Assembly: GCF_013201075.1 (NCBI RefSeq)
Contig: NZ_CP053708.1
Location: 1,243,501-1,307,500 of the forward strand
Reading direction: 5' to 3'
DNA: 64,000 nucleotides
Origin: Lichenicola cladoniae
Lineage (GTDB): Bacteria; Pseudomonadota; Alphaproteobacteria; Acetobacterales; Acetobacteraceae
The position numbers and the translations under genes were made by a program. Under the pieces are notes generated by a model that saw nothing but the letters and a program-made list of their open reading frames with translations, was not told the DNA's origin and searched no databases. Below are positions 52,837-61,822 of this stretch, in pieces (positions within the stretch are counted from its first letter, which is position 1; each line of letters begins with the position of its first letter).

Positions 52837-53573
52837 CGCGGCCGCTGCCGTCCCTGGACCAGCACCATCGAGAAATAGGGCGCGGTCTCGCCTTCCATCC
52901 CGGTCATCGGCATCACGCGCTGGTCCGCCTGCGTGCCGCGCTCGACATAGGTGGCGCGGTCTTCGAGCCCGGCCCGCCGCAGCGCGCGCTGGATCTTGGG
53001 GAGGTTGCGGCCGACCTTCATGATCACGGCGGCATCGCATGCCTGCAGGCGTTCGGTCAGCCGGTCCTCGTCGAGGGTGCCTGGCAGCACGCACAAGATA
53101 TCGTCGCCATGCGCGATCGGCAGGTCCGCCGCGGTCCAGCAGCCGCTCATGCCGGTGATGCCCGGGACGGTCTCGTGCGGATAGTCGGCGCGCAGCCGGT
53201 CGAACACGTACATCGAGGAGCCGTAGAAGAACGGATCGCCCTCGCACAGCAACGCCACGTCCTGTCCGGCATCGAGATACGAGGCGACCCGGCCGGCACA
53301 GTCCTCGTAGAAGCTGCCCATGTCGGCAAGATATCGCGGATCGTCGACCGACAGCTCGGTGGTGAACGGATATTCGAACCGCAGCTCGATCGCTTCCTCG
53401 CTCAGCAACTGGTCCGCGATCGAGCGCGCATGGCCGACCCGCCCGCGCTTGGCGAAATAGGCGATCACCGGCGTCATCACGATCAGCCGTGCGGCCTTCA
53501 GGGTCAGGAGCTCCGGATCGCCCGGCCCCATCCCGATCGTGCGCAGCGTGCCGACTTTCGGAGTTTTAAGCAT
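52833..53573 (-). CDS. cobI: Precorrin-2 C(20)-methyltransferase
   Basis: 246 aa tetrapyrrole methylase: GTLRTIGMGPGDPELLTLKA, VIAYFAKRGRVGHARSIAD, VALLCEGDPFFYGSSMYVFD, ETVPGITGMSGCWTAADLPI and AVIMKVGRNLPKIQRALRRA. Methylates C20 of precorrin-2. ATG 53573 shares bases with the cobH stop (TGATG), and its stop overlaps cobJ (ATGA). Confidence 0.96.
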   Translation of the reverse strand: MLKTPKVGTLRTIGMGPGDPELLTLKAARLIVMTPVIAYFAKRGRVGHARSIADQLLSEEAIELRFEYPFTTELSVDDPRYLADMGSFYEDCAGRVASYLDAGQDVALLCEGDPFFYGSSMYVFDRLRADYPHETVPGITGMSGCWTAADLPIAHGDDILCVLPGTLDEDRLTERLQACDAAVIMKVGRNLPKIQRALRRAGLEDRATYVERGTQADQRVMPMTGMEGETAPYFSMVLVQGRQRPR

Positions 53574-54202
53574 CACTCGATGTCGCTCGCGACCGCGTTG
53601 ACGGTCGCCACCGCCATGGCGCTGCCGCCCTGCCGGCCGGCGACGATCGCGAACGGAAGCCGTCCGAACACTGCCAGCGCGTCCTTTGATTCCGCAGCGC
53701 CGACGAAGCCGACCGGCATGCCGATGACAGCAGCAGGCGGTTTCGCCCCGGCCTCGATCAGTTCCAGCAGATGGAACAAGGCGGTGGGCGCATTGCCGAT
53801 CGCCACCAACGCACCGTCCAGATGCTCGCCCCAGAAATCCAGTGCCGCTGCAGAGCGCGTGTTGCCGATCTCGCGGGCCCGCGCCGGCGTCGCCGCATTG
53901 CGCAAGGTGCAGATCACCGCGTTGTCGGCGGGTAGCCGGGCGCGGGTGATGCCGTGCGCGACCATTTCGGAGTCGCACAGGATCGGCTTGCCGGCTTTCA
54001 GCGCCGCCCGTGCCGCCGCTCCGAACCCGTGGCCGAACCTGATCCGCTGCGCGATCTCGACCATGCCGCTGGCATGGATGATCCGCACCGCGATCGGGGC
54101 ATCCGACGCGGTGAAGCCGGACAGGTCCGCCTCGGCACGGATGATCGCGAACGACTTCTCGTAGATGCCGGCGCCGTCCCGGATATAGTCGAAACCGGTC
54201 AC
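53573..54202 (-). CDS. cobH: Precorrin-8X methylmutase
   Basis: 209 aa. Moves the C11 methyl to C12, forming hydrogenobyrinate. Motifs: FDYIRDGAGIYEKSFAIIRA, RIIHASGMVEIAQRIRF with the catalytic His, PILCDSEMVAHGITRARLPA, RSAAALDFWGEHLDGALVAI, GNAPTALFHLLELIEAG and GMPVGFVGAAESKDAL. GTG start overlaps the cobG stop (GTGA). Confidence 0.96.
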   Translation of the reverse strand: MTGFDYIRDGAGIYEKSFAIIRAEADLSGFTASDAPIAVRIIHASGMVEIAQRIRFGHGFGAAARAALKAGKPILCDSEMVAHGITRARLPADNAVICTLRNAATPARAREIGNTRSAAALDFWGEHLDGALVAIGNAPTALFHLLELIEAGAKPPAAVIGMPVGFVGAAESKDALAVFGRLPFAIVAGRQGGSAMAVATVNAVASDIE

Positions 54203-55410
54203 GCCGGATGATCCTTGTGCTGGTGCAGCAGCGATGCCGCCATGTCGAGTGTGAGGCCGTGATGCCGCGGTGTATCGCCCGCCCGTCCATCGACCACCAG
54301 ATCGTAGAGCCCATCATGGCCGACCAGCGTCAATGGCGCGGTCCCCGGATGCGCGCACCCCTTGGCGCAGCCGGACACATGCAGGAACACCCCGTCCGGC
54401 AGCAGCGCGCCAAGTTGGAACGCGGTAGCGGGCGCCGGCACCATGCCGCGCGGGCAGGCGGGTGCTCCGATGCAGGACGCAGTGCGCAGTCGCGGGTCGG
54501 TGGGGTCGAGCAGTTGCCCCGCCAATGTCGAACGCACCGACGACTCGGCTCCCGGCAGCAGCCCGGCAAGCACGAGTGCGCGCCATGGGGTAAGCCGGAT
54601 CGTAGCCTCGCCAAGCTGCTCGGCCAAAGCCGCCAACTGCAGCAGCAGACTTGCATCGAGCCGACCGGGTGGCACGCCAATTCCGAAGGCACCGGCGGGG
54701 AGAGGTCCGACGGCGACAGGGCTTTGCCGGGCGACAAAGCCGATGGGCCGGCATGGCAACCCGTCAGCCTGGAACAGCATCGTTCCGGATACAGGGTCAC
54801 GCGACGGCCGCACCGGCGCGCCGGGAAGGGCCAATGAAGCGCGGGCAAGGCGCTGGGCATGCAGGGGCGCCTCGGCAACGGTGCAGGCAGCGGCGGCATC
54901 TCCGGCTTCGACCTGCCAGGATCCCGGACCCGATGCGCGCAGCGTGATATCCGCACGCACGCTTTCCAGCGACAAAGCGCCGCCACCATCCACCGCGAAC
55001 CCGAACTTGCCCGGTAGCCCGTTCAAACTGTCGTCGGCGATCAGCACCGCCTCGAGCGCGCGCGCAATGGCGAGGGTGTCGGCATCGCAATCCGGATCGT
55101 CGCCGGCCAGCGGCGACGCCTGGATATTGCGTCGACGCTCCGCCGCCGGATCGGCTACGGCAAGTCCAAGCTCGACCGCCTCGCGCGCAAAGAGCGCTGC
55201 GGAGCCGACACTGAATCCGCGCAGCTGCAGGTTGCCCCGGTTGGTCAGCTCGATCATGCCGTTGCCATGCCGCAGCGCCGCCTCTGCAACATGCCGCGCC
55301 GACATCGCATCGAGGCGCGACGCCGACGGCTTGATCCGCACCAACAGACCGTCGCCGGACTGCATCGGCTCGTAGAGCGACGGACACCAGCCGCGCACGA
55401 TCGCGTTCAT
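54199..55410 (-). CDS. cobG: Precorrin-3B synthase (oxygen-dependent) CobG
   Basis: 403 aa, nitrite/sulfite-reductase-like monooxygenase that hydroxylates C20 and forms the lactone of precorrin-3B, the oxygen-requiring step of the aerobic route. Two ferredoxin-like half domains (PSASRLDAMSARHVAEAALR, GMIELTNRGNLQLRGF) and the 4Fe-4S cysteines in CIGAPACPRG (C-x5-C) and HVSGCAKGCAHPG (C-x3-C). About 400 aa is normal for CobG. ATG 55410 overlaps the cobN stop (ATGA). Its presence marks this as an aerobic pathway. Confidence 0.94.
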   Translation of the reverse strand: MNAIVRGWCPSLYEPMQSGDGLLVRIKPSASRLDAMSARHVAEAALRHGNGMIELTNRGNLQLRGFSVGSAALFAREAVELGLAVADPAAERRRNIQASPLAGDDPDCDADTLAIARALEAVLIADDSLNGLPGKFGFAVDGGGALSLESVRADITLRASGPGSWQVEAGDAAAACTVAEAPLHAQRLARASLALPGAPVRPSRDPVSGTMLFQADGLPCRPIGFVARQSPVAVGPLPAGAFGIGVPPGRLDASLLLQLAALAEQLGEATIRLTPWRALVLAGLLPGAESSVRSTLAGQLLDPTDPRLRTASCIGAPACPRGMVPAPATAFQLGALLPDGVFLHVSGCAKGCAHPGTAPLTLVGHDGLYDLVVDGRAGDTPRHHGLTLDMAASLLHQHKDHPA

Positions 55411-58400
55411 GATGCGTCCGGCTCCAGCACTAGCCCGACATCGTTGCGCCGCGGCTGCCAGAACCCGCGTCGGCGTGCCTCGTCGAAGCGGGCCGCCATC
55501 GAAGCGCGTGCCGCTGGATTGGTCTCGCGCATGAACTGCTCGACCATCTCGTTGCCGAGCGTCGCCTCGAACACCAGCTCGAACTGCTGGTCGAACCGCA
55601 CCGGCAGCGTCGCGGCATAGCCATGCAGCGCGTCGAGCGCGCGGGCCATCTCGGCGGCGCCCTGGTAGCCGTGCCGCATCATGCCCTCGATCCACAGCGG
55701 GTTGGCGGCGCGTCCACGCACCACCCGCGCCACTTCCTCGGCGACGCTCCTGATGCGGGGAGCATCCGGCCGCGCGGTGTCCGCGTGATATAGCGCCGGT
55801 GCGGCACCCAGCGAGGCGGCGGCGGCGGCGAACCCACCCTCGTGCGCCGCGACGTCGAGATTATCCAGGAGATCGGTCTCGGCATGGTCCTGCACATGCA
55901 GCAGCGCGTCGGCGCCGGCCACGCCACGAGCAAACCCGGTCGCATCGGCGGTGCCGTCACGGCCGCCTCCATATGCGTAGGAAGAGCCATCGAGATACGC
56001 GCGTCCGAGCTCGTCGCGATCGGTCCAAGCGCCACGCGCCAGCCGGTCCTCGACACCGGTGCCGTACGTGCCCGGTGCCGGGCCGAAGATCCGCGAAGGC
56101 ATCTCGGTGCCGTGTTCCGCCGCGAGCGGGTTCCAATCAGCATCCTCGTCCCGCGCAGCGAGAGTGGCCACCGCCTGGTCGAACAGCGCGATCTGGCCTG
56201 GGAATGCGTCGCGGAAGAACCCGGAAATGCGCAACGTCACATCCACCCGCGGCCGGTCGAGCACGGCCAGCGGCACGATCTCAATCCCCGCGACCCGGCC
56301 GGACCCGCTATCCCAGATCGGCCGCACTCCCATCAGCAGCAGTGCCAGCGCCAGATCCTCGCCACCGGTGCGCAGGCTGGTCGAGCCCCACAGGTCGATC
56401 ACCGCCCGGCGCAGCCAGTCGCCCTGGTCCTGCCGGTGACGCTCGAGCAGCGCCGCCGAGGCCTTCTCCGCCAGCAGGACGGCGGCCCGCGTCGGGATCG
56501 CGCGCGGATCCACGGTGAACAGGTTGCGTCCGGTCGGCACCACGTCAGCGCGGCCACGCGTTGGTGCTCCCGCCGGCCCTGGCTCGACGAACCGCCCGTC
56601 CAGCGCGGCCAGCAGCGCCTGCGCCTCGGCCGGCCCGCTGGCGTCGAGCGCTACCGAGAGCGCGGCAGGGTCGGCATCCGGCAACGCCCGCATCATGCCC
56701 TCGAGCAATGTCCGATGGCCGCGCGGCGCCTGGCCGAATACATGCAGGCCATCGCGGATCTGCAGATCCTTCACGTCGCACAAATACGCGTCCAGCCGGG
56801 CCAGCGCGTCCGCATCGTCGGCATCGCCGCGACGCACGCCGCTTTCCGCCAGCAGGCCGGTGCTCTCCGCGCGATCCAGGATTTCGCCCCGCAGGATCTC
56901 GCCGCGACGGCGATCGAGCCCGTCCGAGGCGGCGAAGTCGTCGATCAGCCGTTCGAGTTCCAGCGCGGCGCCATGCGTGCCGGCGCCTACGATCGGCGGC
57001 GTCAGATGGCCGATGGTGACCGCTCCCAGACGCCGCTTCGCTGCCGCCGCCTCGCCGGGATTATTCACGATGAACGGATACACCACCGGTATGCCGCGCA
57101 GCAGCGCCGAGGGCAGGCATTCCGCCGAGAGCGCGGTCGCCTTGCCCGGCAGCCATTCCAAGGTGCCGTGAGTGCCGAGATGCACGAGCGCGTGGACCCC
57201 GATCCGGGTCCGCAGCCACAGGTGGAAGGCAAGATAGCCGTGCCGGGCAGGGGTGTCGGGATCGTGGTAGCCGGCCTTGCGATCCAATGCAGCGCCGCGA
57301 TCCGGCTGCACCGCCAGGATCATGTGGCCGAGACGGGCATGGCGCAGGGTGAAGTGGCCGTCTCCGACCGACAGGTCGGAACCGGCCGGTCCCCACGCGT
57401 CGACCGTCGCCGCCCGCACGGCCGCCGGAAGTGTCGCGAACAGGACTGCGTATTCGGCCAGTGACAGATACGGCGTCGCCGGATCGTGGCAGAGCCGCCG
57501 GGTGAGTTCCGCGGCGTCGGTTGAGCCGCCGGTCGTATAGCCGGCCCCCTTCAGAATCCGCAGGATTGCCGACAGGCTGGCGAAGCTGTCCAGCCCGACC
57601 GCATGCGCGATCTGCCCGCCGACTGCCGGATAGTCGGACAGCACGATCGCCACCCGGCGATCCGCCGCGGACGTCACGCCGAGCCGCGCCCAGCCGGCCG
57701 CACGATCCGCCGCGAGCGAGATCCCCTCGGCATGCGGCACGTTGATGACCTGGGCGAAATCCTCGAGGCCGGCGCTGGCCTGTTCCGCCTTGAACGAGAC
57801 CGTCGTCGCCAGCAGCCGTCCATCCAGCTCGGGCAGCACCACCTGCATCGCCAGGTCGGTCTGCGACAGGCCGCGCCGGCTCGACTGCCAGGCTACTTCG
57901 CTGCCCACGGCCTGCACCAGTTGCAGCACCGGCACGCCGGCCGCATCCAGCGGCGAACCGGCCGCATCCCGCCGCGACGAGAAGAAGGTCGCGTTCAGCA
58001 CCACGCGGGGTCGTGTCAGACGCAGCCGCCGCTCGACGAACTCAGCCGCTTCCGGCTCCTTCAGCGACGCTGCATAGAGCAACTCGGTCGCCAGGCCACG
58101 TATTTCGAGCGCCTCCGCGAGCGCCTCGAACGGCGCCAGGTCGCCGGCCATCAGGTGCGAGCGATAGAACAGGATCGTCGCGACCGGCCGTCCGTCGAGC
58201 GATGCCGCGCGATGCACTCCGGCGACCGGTACCGGCACCGGCAGCATCCCGTCATCCGGTTCGCGCCCGGCCACGTGCGCCAGCAGCCGCAGCGCACCGG
58301 CGACATTGTGCGGCCCGCCCTGCCGGAGAAAGCCGTCGAGCCGGGCCAGCACCGGCGCCGGCACCGTGGATAGCTCGGCCAGCCTTGGATCGTCCCGTGC

Positions 58401-58751
58401 ATCGCCCGCGATCAACGCCAGCGGGATCCGGTGCCGACGACAGGTGGCCGCCAGTTCCTCGGCGCCGTAGCGCCAGTAATCCAGCCCGCCCAGCAGCCGC
58501 ACCAGCACGCAGCGGGACCGCTCGATGGTCTGCTCGGCATACAGGTCGACCGACATCGGATGGCGCAGCCGCGCGAGGTTGGCCAGCCGCAGCGTCGGCC
58601 GCCCGTCCGGCATCGCATCCCAGCCGGCAGCCAGCGTCGCGAGATCGCTGTCGGAGAAGGACAGGCAGACGATGTCGGCCGGCGCGTGCCCGAGATCGTC
58701 CGCCTGGTCCTGCTCGTCGAGCGTCCGTATCTCGCGGACCAGCAGGTGCAT
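55407..58751 (-). CDS. cobN: Aerobic cobaltochelatase subunit CobN
   Basis: 1114 aa, the large corrin-binding subunit that inserts Co2+ into hydrogenobyrinate a,c-diamide together with the AAA+ subunits CobS/CobT, which are not in this window. BchH-like sequence: VLVRLLGGLDYWRYGAEELA, VATILFYRSHLMAGDLAPFE, VVLNATFFSSRRDAAGSPLD, AIVLSDYPAVGGQIAHAVGL, ALVHLGTHGTLEWLPGKATA, VYPFIVNNPGEAAAAKRRLG, IWDSGSGRVAGIEIVPLAVL, and a late WIEGMMRHGYQGAAEMARAL. Somewhat shorter than the usual ~1250-1280 aa. ATG 58751 is 7 bp after the cobW stop. Confidence 0.96.
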   Translation of the reverse strand: MHLLVREIRTLDEQDQADDLGHAPADIVCLSFSDSDLATLAAGWDAMPDGRPTLRLANLARLRHPMSVDLYAEQTIERSRCVLVRLLGGLDYWRYGAEELAATCRRHRIPLALIAGDARDDPRLAELSTVPAPVLARLDGFLRQGGPHNVAGALRLLAHVAGREPDDGMLPVPVPVAGVHRAASLDGRPVATILFYRSHLMAGDLAPFEALAEALEIRGLATELLYAASLKEPEAAEFVERRLRLTRPRVVLNATFFSSRRDAAGSPLDAAGVPVLQLVQAVGSEVAWQSSRRGLSQTDLAMQVVLPELDGRLLATTVSFKAEQASAGLEDFAQVINVPHAEGISLAADRAAGWARLGVTSAADRRVAIVLSDYPAVGGQIAHAVGLDSFASLSAILRILKGAGYTTGGSTDAAELTRRLCHDPATPYLSLAEYAVLFATLPAAVRAATVDAWGPAGSDLSVGDGHFTLRHARLGHMILAVQPDRGAALDRKAGYHDPDTPARHGYLAFHLWLRTRIGVHALVHLGTHGTLEWLPGKATALSAECLPSALLRGIPVVYPFIVNNPGEAAAAKRRLGAVTIGHLTPPIVGAGTHGAALELERLIDDFAASDGLDRRRGEILRGEILDRAESTGLLAESGVRRGDADDADALARLDAYLCDVKDLQIRDGLHVFGQAPRGHRTLLEGMMRALPDADPAALSVALDASGPAEAQALLAALDGRFVEPGPAGAPTRGRADVVPTGRNLFTVDPRAIPTRAAVLLAEKASAALLERHRQDQGDWLRRAVIDLWGSTSLRTGGEDLALALLLMGVRPIWDSGSGRVAGIEIVPLAVLDRPRVDVTLRISGFFRDAFPGQIALFDQAVATLAARDEDADWNPLAAEHGTEMPSRIFGPAPGTYGTGVEDRLARGAWTDRDELGRAYLDGSSYAYGGGRDGTADATGFARGVAGADALLHVQDHAETDLLDNLDVAAHEGGFAAAAASLGAAPALYHADTARPDAPRIRSVAEEVARVVRGRAANPLWIEGMMRHGYQGAAEMARALDALHGYAATLPVRFDQQFELVFEATLGNEMVEQFMRETNPAARASMAARFDEARRRGFWQPRRNDVGLVLEPDAS

Positions 58752-58758
58752 GGGCCGG

Positions 58759-59829
58759 CTAGACCGCGCCGGTCGCGTCGTTGATCGCGGCCGCGATCGC
58801 GGTGCGGTCGAGACCCTGGCGGCCGATCACCACGATGCTGCCGGCACGGGGCTCGCCCGGCTTCCAGGCTCGGTCGAACTGCTGCCGGAACCGGGTGCCG
58901 ACGCCCTGTACCGCAAGCCGCATCGACTTGCCCTCGACGACGGCGAACCCTTTCATGCGCAGCACGTCGTGCGCCTCGGTGACGGCGGCCAGCCTTGCCA
59001 CCAGCGCTTCGGCACTGGCCTGCGCCCCGATCGGCACCACGAAGCTGTCGAAATCGTCGTGCTCGTGCTCTCCGTCCATCGCGTCGTGATGCGAGGGCCG
59101 GGCCGCCAGATCATCCTCTGCCGCCGAGCCCAGGCCGAGCAGCACCGCCGGATCGAGCCTGCCCTCGGTGGTGCGCACCAGCTTCACCGCACGCGGGATG
59201 ATTCCGGCGATCTGCACTGCGAGCGCATCGACCTCCGCCGTGGTCAGCAGGTCGGTCTTGTTCAGCACCACCAGGTCCGCGGACATCAGCTGGTCCTCGT
59301 AGACTTCGGCCAGCGGATTATCGTGATCGAGCGACGGATCCGCCGCACGCTGGCGGGCGACATCCTCCGGGTCGTCGGCGAATCGGCCGGCATGCACGGC
59401 GGGGGCGTCCACCACCGCGATCACCCCGTCGACGGTCAGCCGGGCGCGAACGCTCGGCCAGTTGAACGCTTTCAGCAGCGGCTTCGGCAGCGCCAGCCCG
59501 GAGGTCTCGATGACGATGTGCTCGGGCGGATTCGGGCGCGAGATCAGCGCCTCCATGGTTGGCACGAAATCGTCGGCGACGGTGCAGCACAGGCAGCCAT
59601 TGGCCAGCTCGACGATATCCTCGTCGTCGCAGCCGGTGATGCCGCATGCCCGCAGCGTGTCGCCATCGATGCCGAGCGCTCCGAACTCGTTGACGATCAC
59701 CGCGATCCGGCGTCCGCCCGCATGCTCCAGCACATGCCGCAGCAGCGTGGTCTTTCCGGCCCCGAGGAAGCCGGTGATGATGGTGGCCGGGATCTTGCCC
59801 AAATTGGTGACGGGACTGGTGACGCTCAT
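58759..59829 (-). CDS. cobW: CobW, zinc/cobalt G3E GTPase of the cobalamin locus
   Basis: 356 aa. G3E P-loop GTPase metallochaperone. Walker A GFLGAGKT (20-27), the metal-binding CLCC motif in ELANGCLCCTVADDF (C79, C81, C82), IVIETSGLALPKPLLKAF, GTP-specificity NKTDL, and a His/Asp-rich metal patch SHHDAMDGEHEHDDFDSF (about 270-287), then the C-terminal CobW domain (RMKGFAVVEGKSMRLAVQGV). Thought to deliver cobalt or zinc for cobalamin synthesis. ATG 59829 overlaps the DUF1636 stop (ATGA), and cobN follows 7 bp later. Confidence 0.94.
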   Translation of the reverse strand: MSVTSPVTNLGKIPATIITGFLGAGKTTLLRHVLEHAGGRRIAVIVNEFGALGIDGDTLRACGITGCDDEDIVELANGCLCCTVADDFVPTMEALISRPNPPEHIVIETSGLALPKPLLKAFNWPSVRARLTVDGVIAVVDAPAVHAGRFADDPEDVARQRAADPSLDHDNPLAEVYEDQLMSADLVVLNKTDLLTTAEVDALAVQIAGIIPRAVKLVRTTEGRLDPAVLLGLGSAAEDDLAARPSHHDAMDGEHEHDDFDSFVVPIGAQASAEALVARLAAVTEAHDVLRMKGFAVVEGKSMRLAVQGVGTRFRQQFDRAWKPGEPRAGSIVVIGRQGLDRTAIAAAINDATGAV

Positions 59830-60224
59830 CGGGGCATTCCTTCGGCTGGCGCGGGAGCAGGGCCGGGGACACGGCCGAGGATCATGGCGGCAAGCGAGGC
59901 CGGCCGCTTCGAGGGCATGACGGTGCCGGTTTTCGATACGCCGTACGAGCGTGCGAACACCAGCAGGTCCTCGGCCATATCCGGTGCAAGGCGTCCGAGC
60001 AGATACGACCACTTGCCCGGCATGGCGATCGACGCCGCGCAGCCATCGTTGCAGACCGCAAGGCATTCCACCGGCAACAGGCGGATCGGAGCGTCGGGAG
60101 CCTCGGAGAGCAGATTGGCCAGGCGGTCGTGCAGCACGTGGCCCGGCACGGGAATGCCGTCCAGCTTCACGCTGCCGGCGCGGCAGGTGGTGCAGACATG
60201 AAGCACGGGTGTCGGTTCGGACAC
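59826..60224 (-). CDS. DUF1636 putative metal/iron-sulfur protein
   Basis: 132 aa, first gene behind the cobalamin riboswitch. Four to five Cys form a ferredoxin-like pattern: HVCTTCRAG near the N-terminus and VECLAVCNDGCAASIAMPGK in the middle, followed by WSYLLGRLAPDMAEDLLVFA. This resembles thioredoxin-fold [2Fe-2S] proteins and the DUF1636 family; function unknown. Its position, ATGA-coupled to cobW and B12-controlled, suggests a role in metal supply or redox chemistry for cobalamin (inference). GTG 60224 start, with GAAGGGG 6 nt upstream. Confidence 0.85.
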   Translation of the reverse strand: MSEPTPVLHVCTTCRAGSVKLDGIPVPGHVLHDRLANLLSEAPDAPIRLLPVECLAVCNDGCAASIAMPGKWSYLLGRLAPDMAEDLLVFARSYGVSKTGTVMPSKRPASLAAMILGRVPGPAPAPAEGMPR

Positions 60225-60379
60225 GGTTGACCCCTTCGAACGCGCGCGCCGGACGATCCGGACACGCTGGGGCACCAACCGCTCCCGGTTTCCCAGGAGT
60301 CGATATCATCGCGATATCGTCGGCATCCGGGCACCCCGCCGGACAACACGGCTCGAAACACGGCCGAACGGCCGCGCGC

Positions 60380-60630
60380 GATGGCAGGTCTCCTGGCTCA
60401 CGGATCTGGACGGGGCCGTGCCAGCGGCCTCGTCCGGCACATCCCGTCGGCCTTCCCGGCGATCCTGCGATCCACCAGTGACCTTGTGCGTGCCGGACCT
60501 TCTCAGGGCCTGGCATGCGACAGAATGCTCACCGCCTACAGTTGCGGGGGCAGCGACGGAATGGAGTGTCGGCCTGGGCCGGCATGCTCGAACCGTCTTC
60601 CCTTTTCACCCTTCTCTCGAAGGGACCATC
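60380..60630 (-). promoter_or_regulatory. Cobalamin riboswitch
   Basis: Minus-strand leader with the conserved B12-riboswitch pieces in order: GGTGAAAAGGGAAGACGGTT, then GCTGCCCCCGCAACTGTA, GCATGCCAGGCC, AGGTCACTGG, CGGGAAGGCCG, and the B12 box GAGCCAGGAGACCTGCC ending near 60383. About 155 nt then separate it from the DUF1636 GTG. They include a short GC hairpin right after the box and the palindromic CGATATCGCGATGATATCG, possible expression-platform elements. High adenosylcobalamin should switch off the operon. Confidence 0.95.
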
Positions 60631-60637
60631 GTTGTCG

Positions 60638-60667
60638 AGTTTAGCGGCCACCCTCCACCTTCGTCAA
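60638..60667 (-). promoter_or_regulatory. Sigma70-like promoter of the cobalamin operon
   Basis: Minus strand TTGACG (60662-60667), 18-bp spacer, TAAACT (60638-60643). Transcription would begin near 60631, exactly at the 5' edge of the riboswitch, which supports both calls. Confidence 0.65.
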
Positions 60668-60752
60668 AGGCAGCCGGCCGAAGTCAAACCATCGTGTTGC
60701 CGGTCCGATGACGCTGTCCGCTGTCGCGGCGCGGGATGTAGCGTGTCCACCG

Positions 60753-61184
60753 ATGACCGATACCGTCGATTTCGAGCGCTTCATCGAGGCCCAGGCTCCG
60801 GTGCTTGCCAACGTCAAGGCGGAGCTTTCCGCCGGCGCCAAGCGGTCGCACTGGATGTGGTTCATTTTCCCGCAGCTTGCCGGGCTCGGCCATAGCTCGA
60901 TGGCCAGGCACTATGCGTTGGCCTCGCTGGCGGAGGCGCGGGCTTATCTCGCCCATCCGGTGCTCGGACGACGGCTGGTCGAGTGCACCGGGCTGGTGAA
61001 CGCCGTGAAAGGCCGCTCGATCAACCGGATCATGGGCAGCCCGGACGACATCAAGTTCCGGTCCTCGATGACCCTGTTCGCCGCCGCCGACCCCGCCATG
61101 CCGGCTTTCAGCACCGCGCTTGACCTGTATTTCGAGGGTGCGGCGGACCCGCTGACGACGCGCATGTTGTCGCAAGCGGGATAG
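60753..61184 (+). CDS. DUF1810 family protein
   Basis: 143 aa. Family landmarks: DFERFIEAQAPVLANVKAEL, GAKRSHWMWFIFPQLAGLGH, SSMARHYALASLAEARAYLA, HPVLGRRLVECTGLV, and IMGSPDDIKFRSSMTLFAAA. Function of DUF1810 is not established; it is a small soluble protein. ATG 60753 fits the family N-terminus; an upstream in-frame ATG (60708) is possible. Divergent from the cobalamin operon, convergent with the PNPOx-like gene. Confidence 0.88.
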   Translation: MTDTVDFERFIEAQAPVLANVKAELSAGAKRSHWMWFIFPQLAGLGHSSMARHYALASLAEARAYLAHPVLGRRLVECTGLVNAVKGRSINRIMGSPDDIKFRSSMTLFAAADPAMPAFSTALDLYFEGAADPLTTRMLSQAG

Positions 61185-61189
61185 GATGC

Positions 61190-61214
61190 GGCGCGACGGA
61201 ACCGCCGTCGCGCC
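61190..61214. terminator. Hairpin between convergent genes
   Basis: Perfect 10-bp stem GGCGCGACGG / CCGTCGCGCC with loop AACCG, between the DUF1810 stop (61184) and the convergent PNPOx stop (61223). No long T-run; likely a bidirectional terminator. Confidence 0.65.
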
Positions 61215-61222
61215 AATCCTGA

Positions 61223-61708
61223 TCAGGCCAGTTTCACCTTCTCGTTCTCGCCGCCGGCGGGCGGCGTGCCGGTGAGCTTGGCTTTCACATAACCGTAGGC
61301 ATGCACCATCTTGGAGTTCGGTGCGTCCCAGTATTCCGCCTGGGTGACCTCGATACGCAGCAGTGCGACATCCGGGTCGTCCTTGCCGTTCGGAAACCAG
61401 GTTGTGAGCAGCTCCGACCAGTGTTGGTCGATCGTCGCCTTGTCCTGTACCAGCGTTCCACTGCCCGACAGCGAGACGTAGTTCTGCAGCTTGGGGTCGG
61501 CATAGGTGACGCCGACGCGATGGTCGGACTGAACCTCGTCCACCTTGTGCGACTTGGCGCTGGTGAAGAACCACAGCGTGCCGTCGAACGAGCTCTGGCT
61601 GGCCGCCATCGGCCGCGCCCGCAGATTGTCGCCGTCCTCGGTGGTCAGCATGGCGAACTTGGTGGACTTCATCATCTCCCACAGCTTGGTGATCTGGTCC
61701 TGGTCCAT
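61223..61708 (-). CDS. Pyridoxamine 5'-phosphate oxidase family protein (general stress protein 26-like)
   Basis: 161 aa, split-barrel flavin-binding fold: KLWEMMKSTKFAMLTTEDGD, LRARPMAASQSSFDGTLWFF, TSAKSHKVDEVQSDHRVGVT, YADPKLQNYVSLSGSGTLVQ and a late LLRIEVTQAEYWDAPNSKM. Binds FMN/FAD or F420-like cofactors in relatives; the physiological role is usually stress-associated and undefined. Start ATG 61708 with AGGAGAG upstream. Single gene. Confidence 0.9.
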   Translation of the reverse strand: MDQDQITKLWEMMKSTKFAMLTTEDGDNLRARPMAASQSSFDGTLWFFTSAKSHKVDEVQSDHRVGVTYADPKLQNYVSLSGSGTLVQDKATIDQHWSELLTTWFPNGKDDPDVALLRIEVTQAEYWDAPNSKMVHAYGYVKAKLTGTPPAGGENEKVKLA

Positions 61709-61822
61709 CGAACTCTCCTAGGGGGATTTGCCGGTTAGAGGCGCCGAGGCGGGCAAAGGTTCCAAACCGGGACGCGGAACGGCCTTCTTCCGCGCTGCCG
61801 CACAGCGTGCAAGGGTCGGCGG

